From Candidatus Omnitrophota bacterium (GTDB lineage: Bacteria > Omnitrophota > Gorgyraeia > JAFGIU01), in NCBI GenBank assembly GCA_016929445.1, contig JAFGIU010000065.1, positions 1 to 47,522 on the forward strand: a DNA stretch of 47,522 nucleotides, read 5' to 3'. The notes under the pieces were generated by a model that saw only the letters and a list, made by a program, of their open reading frames with translations, searched no databases and was not told the origin of the DNA. Each line of letters begins with the position of its first letter. Positions within the stretch are counted from its first letter, which is position 1. Shown in pieces: positions 6,907 through 15,101 of the stretch. The position numbers and the translations under genes were made by a program.

Positions 6907-8762
6907 AACATGAGGAGGGCCCAGAGCTGCCTGGAATGGTCCGCTTTAGCACTAAAATGCTCGGCAAGCAGCCGGCTGACGTAAACGGGACTAAAGAGAC
7001 CCCCGGCTTCGAGCCGGTCCCGCCCCAACAGGGATGCAACCATAGTTCTAAGCGGCCCTGATATCCATCGGGCAATGGGAACCCCAAGACCGTGCTTTCT
7101 GCGGTTCAAAATCTCTCTCGGCAATTCCTGGCAAAAGGCTCTTCTCAACAAAGACTTAGTGGTGATCCCCCGTATTTTCATGGCTGCAGGAACAGCGGAC
7201 GCAAATTTGACCATCTCCTGATTCAAGAATGGGGAACGCACCTCGAGCCCATGTGCCATCGAAGCGCGATCCACTTTGGTCAGCATGTAGCCGGGCAGAA
7301 AAAATCGACGTTCCAGCGCAAGCAATCTTTCCAGCCAATCTTCATCCCTCGAAGAAGGAAGCTCTTTATAGAAGCGCTCGAATAGTTCCCCGGCCCCATC
7401 GGCAGGCATCCCCGGCTCGCTGAGCAAAGCTTCTTGCATTTCCGAATTAAAGCAGCTCATCCAACGATAGTGCCTCTCTGGATTGGTAAACCCGGCATGA
7501 TCCACAAAGCGTTTTAGGCAAAAATCCAAGCTCAAATACGAGTGGGAAACGGGCAGCCTGGCTATGCCGGCTCGAAGCACTCGGCGCAAATTCTGTGGCA
7601 GCTTCACATAAGCTTCCGCCATCTTGTGCGCTACGTAGGTTGGGTAACCCGCAAACAACTCATCCCCTCCGTCTCCTCCCAAAACAACAGCCACATCTCT
7701 GCTCGCAAACTCCGAAAGTAAATAGTTCGGAATAAACGCATAGTCGGCAAAGGGCTCGTCCAGCACATCATAAAGCCTGGGCAGAAGCTGCTTGACGGCA
7801 TCGATCTCCAGCGTAATCTCGTGATGATCTGTGCCAAAAATCTTGGCAACCTGTTTCGCGTAATCGGATTCATCGAATCCCCTGCCCTGCACACGAATAC
7901 AAAAAGACTTCATTCCTTTTTGCCCCGCCCTGGATTGGCAGGCCACAATGGAGCTCGAATCAAGACCTCCACTCAAGAACACCCCCAGTGGACGATCTGA
8001 GACAAGCTGTGCCTCCACAGCGGACTGAAGGGTCTGCCTCAAGAGTTGCGCAGCGCCCCGTTCAGTGAGACCGGGGTCCAATTCCGCCGGAGCTTCCCAA
8101 TAAGCCTTCTCGTAGACCTCGCCGTTCTCAAAGACCAGGTAGTGGGCGGGCAGCAGCTTATGAACTCCCTGATAGATGGTTTGAGGCGCGGGAATGTAGC
8201 CCAAGCCCAAGTAAGTGCGCAACGCGGGAGTGCTCCTTTCCAACGGGAGTTCGGGCACCGCTCTTAATGCTTTGAGTTCCGACGCGAAGGTGAAACCCCC
8301 TGCAAATTGAGCGTAATGGAGCGGTTTTTCGCCCATGCGGTCCCGAGCCAGCAAGAGACGCTGCCGTTTCTCATCCCAGAGAGAAACAGCAAACATCCCA
8401 AGCACCGGCTTCAAGAAATCGCAACCGAGCTCTTCATAGAGATGAAGCAGAACCTCCCCGTCGGACTGGGACCGAAACCGATGACCTTTTGCGGCCAAAC
8501 CCGCCCGGAGTTCGCGGAAATTGTAAATTTCGCCGTTATAGGAAAGCCACAAAGTTTGATCTTCGTTGGCCATGGGTTGGTGAGCAGCCGGAGAAAGGTC
8601 AATGACCTTGAGCCGGCAATGACCCAAACCCATGGATCCACTCAAATGGATTCCCTCGTCATCCGGGCCGCGGTGGCGAAGGGCTTGAGTCATGTTCAGG
8701 ACTATTTGGCGGGTGCGCTCCGGAGAGGAGATGGGATTGTAGTATCCCGCAATCCCGCACAT
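6831..8762 (-). CDS. asnB: Asparagine synthase (glutamine-hydrolysing)
   Basis: 643 residues, the usual length. The mature N-terminus MCGIAGYYNP presents Cys2, the nucleophile of the glutaminase (GATase II) domain, at residues about 1-210. The synthetase domain carries the PPi loop LSGGLDSSS near residue 265 and VVLGGDGGDELFAGYP near 360. It makes asparagine from aspartate and glutamine with ATP. In surface-glycan loci, homologues instead amidate sugar carboxylates or act in exosortase-associated clusters, and that is the likelier role here from context. It starts 1 base after the stop of the upstream GT2 gene (TGA-G-ATG), so the two are co-translated. The 3' end overlaps the convergent rSAM gene at 5434-6906. 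Confidence 0.9.
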   Translation of the reverse strand: MCGIAGYYNPISSPERTRQIVLNMTQALRHRGPDDEGIHLSGSMGLGHCRLKVIDLSPAAHQPMANEDQTLWLSYNGEIYNFRELRAGLAAKGHRFRSQSDGEVLLHLYEELGCDFLKPVLGMFAVSLWDEKRQRLLLARDRMGEKPLHYAQFAGGFTFASELKALRAVPELPLERSTPALRTYLGLGYIPAPQTIYQGVHKLLPAHYLVFENGEVYEKAYWEAPAELDPGLTERGAAQLLRQTLQSAVEAQLVSDRPLGVFLSGGLDSSSIVACQSRAGQKGMKSFCIRVQGRGFDESDYAKQVAKIFGTDHHEITLEIDAVKQLLPRLYDVLDEPFADYAFIPNYLLSEFASRDVAVVLGGDGGDELFAGYPTYVAHKMAEAYVKLPQNLRRVLRAGIARLPVSHSYLSLDFCLKRFVDHAGFTNPERHYRWMSCFNSEMQEALLSEPGMPADGAGELFERFYKELPSSRDEDWLERLLALERRFFLPGYMLTKVDRASMAHGLEVRSPFLNQEMVKFASAVPAAMKIRGITTKSLLRRAFCQELPREILNRRKHGLGVPIARWISGPLRTMVASLLGRDRLEAGGLFSPVYVSRLLAEHFSAKADHSRQLWALLMFQLWLDKHGEGAISSHRSKMKSFSS

Positions 8763-8763
8763 C

Positions 8764-9792
8764 TCAACTTATCCACTTTTCAACAATATAATTCTTGTGG
8801 CGATTTCCTTGATAGGCCAGGCGCACATTGAGTTCCGCAAGCAGACCCAGACAGCCGAGTTGAGTGCCCACAAAAATAAGGAAGACGGATAGAAAGAACA
8901 GCTCCCCCTGATCCCGGATCATGTAGACCCCGCGGAAGAACCGCTCATATAGAAGAAATGCGGCCAGCCCAGATCCGCTAAGAAAAAAACCGAGTCCCAG
9001 CCCGCCAAAGAACCGGAGAGGCTGAGCCAAATGCCGGTTCAAAAATTGAATTCGGATTAGATCGAAAAAGACCGTGGGGACCCTTTCCAAACCATATTTG
9101 GATTTGCCTTTGGGGCGAAGCCCTTGCTTGATCGGGATCTCACACACGGACATCTTGAACGACCCGGATAGAACCGGAATAAAGCGATGGAAGTCTCCAT
9201 AGAGCGGCAGGTGTTGGATCACATCCCGCCGGTAGGCTTTGTATGTGGTCCCGAAATCGCGCAGCCTCATGCCCGAGATGCGGGCCATTAACCGGTTGGC
9301 AATCCAGGAAGGAAACCTTCGTTTCCAAAACGGATCCCCTTTCCTGTCTGTGCGGTACCCACTGACAAGATCCCAACCCTCCTCCATTCTTGCCAGGAAC
9401 TCCGGGAGGTATTTGGGATCGTGCTGAAGATCCCCATCCATGGTAATGACAATTTCACCCTTGGCCCGCTCGCATCCCGCGGCAATTGCAGCAGTCTGGC
9501 CAAAATTCCAGCGCAATTTTACCAACTTGAGGTGAGGATCTTTTCTTTTTAGTTCCTCCATTTTGCGAAAAGTCGCATCCTCGCTCCCGTCATCCACAAA
9601 GAGAATCTCAAACGCACAGGGAAGGCATTCAGCCTCTTCCACCAACCTGGAGTAAAACTCCTCAATGACGTCTTCTTCATTATGAAAGGGAACAATGATG
9701 CTCAGGTAGGGTGTCCCGGCAACCTTATCCGCAAAGTCCGTACGAAACTTAGTTGCGGCTGGGTCCACGGCATCCACACTCGGACGGGGCAT
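8764..9792 (-). CDS. GT2 family glycosyltransferase, dolichyl/undecaprenyl-phosphate sugar synthase-like
   Basis: 342 residues. The GT-A domain (about 30-240) opens YLSIIVPFHNEED and has FVDDGSED, the metal-binding MDGDLQHDP and GTTYKAYRR, the pattern of DPM1/GtrB/ArnC enzymes that transfer a sugar from a nucleotide donor to a polyprenyl phosphate. Two C-terminal membrane helices (about 250-272 and 290-315) anchor it at the inner membrane. Its product could feed the GT-C enzyme at 10564-12378, which uses lipid-linked sugars in characterised relatives. ATG 9792 has a strong AAAGGAGG at 8 bases. It is divergent from the polysaccharide deacetylase, whose listed start overlaps it by 40 bases. Confidence 0.85.
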   Translation of the reverse strand: MPRPSVDAVDPAATKFRTDFADKVAGTPYLSIIVPFHNEEDVIEEFYSRLVEEAECLPCAFEILFVDDGSEDATFRKMEELKRKDPHLKLVKLRWNFGQTAAIAAGCERAKGEIVITMDGDLQHDPKYLPEFLARMEEGWDLVSGYRTDRKGDPFWKRRFPSWIANRLMARISGMRLRDFGTTYKAYRRDVIQHLPLYGDFHRFIPVLSGSFKMSVCEIPIKQGLRPKGKSKYGLERVPTVFFDLIRIQFLNRHLAQPLRFFGGLGLGFFLSGSGLAAFLLYERFFRGVYMIRDQGELFFLSVFLIFVGTQLGCLGLLAELNVRLAYQGNRHKNYIVEKWIS

Positions 9793-10724
9793 ACAGGCGT
9801 CCTCCTTTCGGATATCATAGCATTACCAAGCCGGAGGGTCTGCGCATCAATACACCAAAGCATCCAGTCACACCCAAACTACTCCTCACATTTGACTTGG
9901 AAGAGTTCGCCGCTGCGGACGTGGGACTGAGCATGCCCTGGAACGAATGCTGCAGGATTTCTATTCTCGGAACCCAACACATACTCAGTCTTCTGGATGA
10001 ATTCCCGATCAAGGCAACCTTTTTTGCCACCTGGACCTTCGCAAAAGAATGCCCGGATCTTATCGGAAGGCTTTTGGCGCAAGGCCACGAACTCGCATGC
10101 CATGGATTGGACCATGCAGATCGCTACGGCCAAATGCCCGATTCTCAAGCAATAGACGCGCTCGGCACCGCGAAGGACCAATTGGAGAATCGATTTGCCT
10201 GCTCCATCAAAGGCTTTCGAGCCCCACGCATGCAGGGCCCCAAGCCTGCGGTCTTGGCCAGTGCAGGTTTCTTATACGATTCCTCACTTCACCCCACATG
10301 GGTGCCCGGACTTTACAACTCCTTCGCTACCGCGCGGACTCCTTCTTTCCACAGTAACGTATGGAAAGTCCCGGCTTCAGTGACTCCCCTGTTGAGGCTG
10401 CCGGTTTCCTGGGTCTGGGCACGAAATTTCGGACTCACCTATCAGAAACTTTGTTCGTCGTGGGTTATGAGAACTACACCCTATCTGAGCCCCTATTTTC
10501 ATCCGGTGGATTTTGTAGAAGTGGATTCTGGGGTCCAGAATTCCTGGCGGAACCAGCTTATTTTCAGGCGGAGCGGGAAAGCATTTTTGAATCAGATGCA
10601 GCACTTTCTCGGATGGTGTCGCGAAAAGGGGTTCCAAGCCGAAACAATCCAAAGCTACGTCTTTCACTCATTGATTCAGGAGCAATCCGCTCCGGAATCA
10701 CACTCAGATTCTGAAACAGGATAA
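9753..10724 (+). CDS. Polysaccharide deacetylase (NodB-like)
   Basis: Up to 323 residues. The NodB fold is recognisable: motif 1 LLLTFDLEEF with the catalytic and metal Asp, motif 2 HELACHGLDH with the two metal-binding His, motif 3 GFRAPRMQ, then FLYDSSLHP. It resembles the subgroup linked to polysaccharide export loci. It would remove N- or O-acetyl groups from a glycan. There is no signal peptide, so it may act on a cytoplasmic intermediate. The start is uncertain: the only ordinary codon is TTG 9753, inside the divergent GT2 gene and followed by about 40 residues that do not look family-like. GGAGGG near 9833 is followed by CTG and ATC but no standard start. The last 161 bases overlap the convergent GT-C gene. 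Confidence 0.75.
   Translation: MRLGPRHPHSDGAYRRPPFGYHSITKPEGLRINTPKHPVTPKLLLTFDLEEFAAADVGLSMPWNECCRISILGTQHILSLLDEFPIKATFFATWTFAKECPDLIGRLLAQGHELACHGLDHADRYGQMPDSQAIDALGTAKDQLENRFACSIKGFRAPRMQGPKPAVLASAGFLYDSSLHPTWVPGLYNSFATARTPSFHSNVWKVPASVTPLLRLPVSWVWARNFGLTYQKLCSSWVMRTTPYLSPYFHPVDFVEVDSGVQNSWRNQLIFRRSGKAFLNQMQHFLGWCREKGFQAETIQSYVFHSLIQEQSAPESHSDSETG
9814..9822 (-). promoter_or_regulatory. Possible extended -10 element for the GT2/asnB operon
   Basis: TGCTATGAT on the minus strand fits an extended -10 (TGn-TATAAT). No convincing -35 is present. Transcription would begin near 9807, right at the Shine-Dalgarno of ATG 9792, so this is tentative. Confidence 0.25.
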
Positions 10725-12378
10725 CCCTCATGCCGTTTGGCAGCTCCCAACTCCCCACATCGACAAACTGGGCCCCAGAGGACTTCATTTGCTCTCTCAA
10801 AACGGCCGGTTCAACGGCCAAGTGCTGGGTGAATCGCCGCTCATAGGAGCTCTTATCTCCATATGAGACCACGAAATGAACTCGAGAAAGGTTTTCTTGC
10901 AGCCATTCTTTGCTTGGAGGGTGATTGCTGACAATCTCAATGGGATACTGATTCTCCGCTCGAAGATAGAGCATGCTGCAGGGTGAGAAGTACAATTCCT
11001 CCACCAAGAACATCAGTCTGGGAGACTCGACGGCGGACGCGCCTAATACAGCCGATGCGAGATCTTGAAGGTGCCAATTCCTGTCTCTATGCACATCACC
11101 GTTAGGATAGGCCGCTAGCATATGCGAAACAGCCGCTGAGTCACTCCCAACAATCCAGCGTGATTTAGACTCAAGTAGTTCCTGTCCAAACATGAGCTGT
11201 GAGACATTGACCCCCGCTGCAGCCAATACCAACAGAGTACAAGCAGCAAAGACGACCCTGCTCAAACGCCTGAGGCGCGCGAGGCAGCCGCCGATCAGTA
11301 GCGCCATTGGTGGCATTAGACCCACGGTAAACTCAATATGCCAATCTCGTGTGCTAATAAGAAAAAGCAACGGAATAACCAACCAAGCCAGGATGAGATA
11401 TCGCACTTGCTTAGCTTCGGGGTCCTCAACAAAAGATTGCCTTTTCAAGACAAGGGTAACGACACATAGAAAAAGACTTAAACAGAGGAAGGCTGGAGAG
11501 AGCCCAGTAAGAAACACCCCCTTAAGAACCTGGACCACGTGCTCTGCAAACCCTGGTTCTATCTGCCCCAATGTCACATAAAGCCAAGTTCGCCCCCCGT
11601 ATCCATAACCCAACAAGTAATCAAGGGCAGGGCCTAGATTGGGCAACCACCACAAGGACGCCAGAACACACCCAATCCCCAAGGCAAGGAATAGATTTCC
11701 GAGAACTCTGCGCTTGTGCGCAGACTGGGAGAGCCCCAAGTACAGGCCCATACCTAGTGGACCAATATAATAGGCTGGGGCCATCGTCCTCGTGAGAAGA
11801 CAGAGGCCAAGAGCGACTCCAAGAGCAGCACTCCATGGCACTGACTCAAAATACCATGATTTGATGACCAAGAGGAGGGTAAGCCCTACAAAAGTAACCA
11901 AAGGGATCTCGGTCTGAAAAAACCTGGAATAGCTAATAACAACAGGGAAGGAAAGAAGGACTAGAGCAGCAGAAACCCCGGCAATCTGACTTTCAAAAGC
12001 CTTCCTTCCCAAGGCATAGACTGTGAGCAACAGAACGAACAGATAAGGCAGGTGACTCCAAAGAGCTGCCTCCCGGCTAGGCTCTCCGAAGAAAAGATAC
12101 GTCACAACAGCCATATGTTCGAACCAAGGCGCTCTTATGGAAGAACTTGCGGCCGCAAATTTTAGAAATCCGGAAAAACCTTCCTTCACCAGTACGTGGT
12201 ACCCTTCCACACTCTGATAGAGGTAAAGCGCTGCATCGAACACAGGGGGGATTTCTAAAATGCCGAGTTGCTTAAGATGTGAGATGTTGAACCATTGATA
12301 GGCAACCGCCACAACTCCAAGAGAAATGCCCACAGCAAGATTGCGGCTCAAATTGCGCAGTTCAGGCCCCCTTTCCAC
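10564..12378 (-). CDS. GT-C fold integral membrane glycosyltransferase (ArnT/PMT-like)
   Basis: 604 residues. About ten hydrophobic helices fill residues 10-410, with FDAALYLYQS in the first periplasmic loop, where GT39/GT83 enzymes carry acidic catalytic residues. The last 190 residues are a soluble, probably periplasmic domain. Enzymes of this type move a sugar from a polyprenyl-phosphate donor onto lipid A, protein or glycan outside the inner membrane. GTG 12378 has GAGG 10 bases upstream. A candidate promoter lies at 12420-12448. The recognisable fold seems to end near MRVILFQNLS; the remaining 50 residues read antisense through the deacetylase gene and may be non-native. Sampled lines look more AT-rich than the neighbouring 14-18 kb. 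Confidence 0.8.
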   Translation of the reverse strand: MERGPELRNLSRNLAVGISLGVVAVAYQWFNISHLKQLGILEIPPVFDAALYLYQSVEGYHVLVKEGFSGFLKFAAASSSIRAPWFEHMAVVTYLFFGEPSREAALWSHLPYLFVLLLTVYALGRKAFESQIAGVSAALVLLSFPVVISYSRFFQTEIPLVTFVGLTLLLVIKSWYFESVPWSAALGVALGLCLLTRTMAPAYYIGPLGMGLYLGLSQSAHKRRVLGNLFLALGIGCVLASLWWLPNLGPALDYLLGYGYGGRTWLYVTLGQIEPGFAEHVVQVLKGVFLTGLSPAFLCLSLFLCVVTLVLKRQSFVEDPEAKQVRYLILAWLVIPLLFLISTRDWHIEFTVGLMPPMALLIGGCLARLRRLSRVVFAACTLLVLAAAGVNVSQLMFGQELLESKSRWIVGSDSAAVSHMLAAYPNGDVHRDRNWHLQDLASAVLGASAVESPRLMFLVEELYFSPCSMLYLRAENQYPIEIVSNHPPSKEWLQENLSRVHFVVSYGDKSSYERRFTQHLAVEPAVLREQMKSSGAQFVDVGSWELPNGMRVILFQNLSVIPERIAPESMSERRSFGLFRLGTPFRDTIRESAASDSKMLSRSA

Positions 12379-12419
12379 CAGGCGAATACCTCACGGGATG
12401 TGACGAAATCCCTGGCATC

Positions 12420-12448
12420 TTGATAAACCAGATTGACTGGAAGATCAA
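12420..12448 (-). promoter_or_regulatory. Candidate promoter for the GT-C glycosyltransferase
   Basis: Minus-strand TTGATC (12448-12443), a 17-base spacer and TATCAA (12425-12420), with a start near 12413 about 35 bases before GTG 12378. The rest of the 12379-12503 gap shows no gene. Confidence 0.3.
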
Positions 12449-12503
12449 ATCACCGCTCTCGAAACATCGCGCTTGACCGGGAGCACTAATTGGCCGTGCG
12501 TAT

Positions 12504-15101
12504 TCACACAATGATCTCCGAAACTCCTAATTTAAAGAGCTCGTTGCGCCAGGCCTGCTTTAGCTGTTCAGATTCTTCCGGCCCCCAAGACTCCAAGTAT
12601 TGAGTATAGAAGGGATCTCCAACCAAATACGAAAATTCTCCCCCACGCCTAATTCGCTCCCGGTCCAGCAACTCCAACAGTTTGAAAAATCTCTCTTTGC
12701 GTTGTTCCAATTCAACCTGATCCGAACTCCATGTCCACCAATACTCCCAATCAAAATCCCTTACCACACCTTTCCGATCTGCCAAATACTTTTTGTTAGG
12801 AGAAAAACAATTCGCACTGACATGATCCAACACCCCGCTATTTTCACCAAGCCATTCGCAGCCCACTTCAAAATCCGTCTCGGTTTCTGTTGGGTACCCA
12901 TAAATAAGCCAGATCCTGACTCGAACTCCTGCTTTGTGAAACATGTGTATGACTCGGTTCGTCATTTCTAGGTTGGAAGACTTTCCCATATCCTTCTGAA
13001 CCCTTGTAGAAAAGCTTTCCACTCCTAGCTGCACTTCCTCCAACCCCGACTTCACCAGTTTGTAGACAAATTCTTGGGTAAGAAGCCGATCAATCCGTGT
13101 TCCATAAATAGACCAGGAAAACTGCACTGGGGAGCTGCACAATAAGTCAGCGAAAGCATCGAGCTCAGGAAAAGTTAAATGTGATATCAAAGAGTCGTCG
13201 TTCATCATGAATCTAGCGATCCCAAATTCCCTATAGTTTCGCATAACTTCCTCAAAGGCGTTCTTTCCGCTTCTTGTCCGCTGCGTTTTATGGTTCCATT
13301 TGTTCGTACAAAAAGTGCAGTTCAAAATACAACCTCTGGAAAACAGCAGGGGTAGTCCCTTAAACGTGTAGTCATCCAGGCTGAAGTCGCTGAAATCTGG
13401 AAACGGGATTTCATCAATTGGCCCAAGCTGCCCAGAGCCTGAATAAACCGGATTTCCATCCTTGTCCTTGGACCAGACTTGCGAAAGGGTCTGCGGATCT
13501 TCCCCACGATCAATGGCATCAACAATTCTTGGGAGCACAAACTCACCTTCACCCTCAATAACAACATCGGCAAACTCCAGGCAGCATAGGATGTTGTTCA
13601 TATGCCCCTGAACCACGGCAGGCCCGCCGCACACAATCAAGACACCAGGACACTTCTGACGCAGAACCGTGACGACTTTTTCTGTGTTTCGAATATTTGA
13701 GTCATAGATAGTAAAACCCACTACACCTGGACAAGCTTTGGCAATTTCTGTCGCCCACTCTTCAACAAGCTCCGGCCTTGATTCGAGCTCCGCTTCAGCC
13801 ATTTTGTCGCCCAAAGCACAAGCCATCAAAGACCGAAATCGAGGTGTGAAGTCAAAGCATTGGCATTCATATCCCTCTTGAATCAGGCTCGCCTTGAGAT
13901 AAGCCAAACTTAGCGGCGGCGTATTCGTGTCAAACACGGGAACAAGACAGACAGCTGTCCGAATAGTTCTGCCTCCGGCCGGATTCTGTAGATCCCTGCT
14001 TTGAACCTTGATTCCTTCCTTTTTGGCTTGTTTTAGTGTTTGCGCAATCTTCTCATCCGGTAACCAGTGCGCACCTGAAAAGGCATTTTGATAAGGACAG
14101 TCACAGTAGTCACAGCGCGGATAATCTTCCAGAATCCCCTGCAGGTGAGCCACCCTCAGCTCCAAAGCTTTCTTCCCTGTGTAGATTTCGCGTAGCGACT
14201 GCTGATGCACATTGCCGATTTCCAGATCGCACTTCGTGTCAATGCAGCAGGGTGTGACTCGCCCATCCCAGCAAACCGTCAACTGCCAAGCCATGCCGCA
14301 GGGTTTCCTCTCCTGGGGGCCGGCTGGTTTCAATGGACCGGGTGATTCAGGATATTGTTCCATTAGGGTCATGCCCGACGTGTAGCAAGCACCGCGGTGC
14401 AGCTCGTCCGCGTCCTGCTGCCAGTCCGCTCCCACACAGGACTTAAGCCACACATAATCTTTGTGAATATACGGCGACCAGTCCGTACCCACCACATACC
14501 CAATCCCCCGCCCGTCTAACACAGATTCCCAGTGGTTCACAAAGTCAGAGGACCTCCCCACATTTTCCGGCATCACCACCATCTGGTAGATCAGATGGAG
14601 ATTAGGCACGGCTCGCAGAGCACGCGCATCAAGCATGGAATGGATGTTCTCCAGCATCTGCCCGCTGCCCTTCATCCTTTTGACCTGGTTGACCCCGGCC
14701 TCGTCCAGAGCGTCAATCCCATAGTTGATGAAAAACTGGGCCTTGGGGTGTGCCTCGGCCCAGTCCAAGAGAATCTCCACATAGCGGGCATCCAAATGAG
14801 CCCCATTCGTGGCCAAGAGCATTTCGTCCAGGAAATCGTTCTGCATGGCGTACTTCAGCATCTGATCAAATTCGGGATGCAGAAAGGATTCGCCAAACCA
14901 GTACGGCCGGAAATCAATGCGCTCGGTGATCGTGCCGTCCGCCTTCATAGCGGCCAGATCTTCTATAACTCGCTTCCAGATCTCCAACTCCATAAAGCCC
15001 TTGGGCCTTCCGTGCGGGGACTCATCTGTGGTATGCACGCAATACTGACACTTGGCATTGCAGACATCTGTTGGCTCGACATAGACAGTCAATGTGGCCA
15101 T
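12504..15101 (-). CDS. Two-headed radical SAM protein: rSAM/SPASM fused to B12-type rSAM
   Basis: 865 residues with two complete rSAM enzymes. The first has cluster cysteines C14, C18 and C21 (TDVCNAKCQYC), a YWFGES motif in the GGE position, and a SPASM cysteine module at about 268-335 (CGMAW...CWDG...CC...C..CDC). A charged linker (about 340-378) joins it to the second half, which repeats the layout of the protein at 5434-6906: a B12-binding Rossmann domain (about 380-525) and an rSAM core with C591, C595 and C598. SPASM modules hold auxiliary 4Fe-4S clusters; the second half would bind cobalamin if the family rule holds. The ATG shares its A with the stop of the SGNH/TPR gene upstream (TGATG), so the two are translationally coupled. 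Two different radical reactions in one chain suggest successive steps on one substrate. This is a real fusion and not two genes: there is no stop or start near the junction at about 13970. Confidence 0.85.
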   Translation of the reverse strand: MATLTVYVEPTDVCNAKCQYCVHTTDESPHGRPKGFMELEIWKRVIEDLAAMKADGTITERIDFRPYWFGESFLHPEFDQMLKYAMQNDFLDEMLLATNGAHLDARYVEILLDWAEAHPKAQFFINYGIDALDEAGVNQVKRMKGSGQMLENIHSMLDARALRAVPNLHLIYQMVVMPENVGRSSDFVNHWESVLDGRGIGYVVGTDWSPYIHKDYVWLKSCVGADWQQDADELHRGACYTSGMTLMEQYPESPGPLKPAGPQERKPCGMAWQLTVCWDGRVTPCCIDTKCDLEIGNVHQQSLREIYTGKKALELRVAHLQGILEDYPRCDYCDCPYQNAFSGAHWLPDEKIAQTLKQAKKEGIKVQSRDLQNPAGGRTIRTAVCLVPVFDTNTPPLSLAYLKASLIQEGYECQCFDFTPRFRSLMACALGDKMAEAELESRPELVEEWATEIAKACPGVVGFTIYDSNIRNTEKVVTVLRQKCPGVLIVCGGPAVVQGHMNNILCCLEFADVVIEGEGEFVLPRIVDAIDRGEDPQTLSQVWSKDKDGNPVYSGSGQLGPIDEIPFPDFSDFSLDDYTFKGLPLLFSRGCILNCTFCTNKWNHKTQRTRSGKNAFEEVMRNYREFGIARFMMNDDSLISHLTFPELDAFADLLCSSPVQFSWSIYGTRIDRLLTQEFVYKLVKSGLEEVQLGVESFSTRVQKDMGKSSNLEMTNRVIHMFHKAGVRVRIWLIYGYPTETETDFEVGCEWLGENSGVLDHVSANCFSPNKKYLADRKGVVRDFDWEYWWTWSSDQVELEQRKERFFKLLELLDRERIRRGGEFSYLVGDPFYTQYLESWGPEESEQLKQAWRNELFKLGVSEIIV

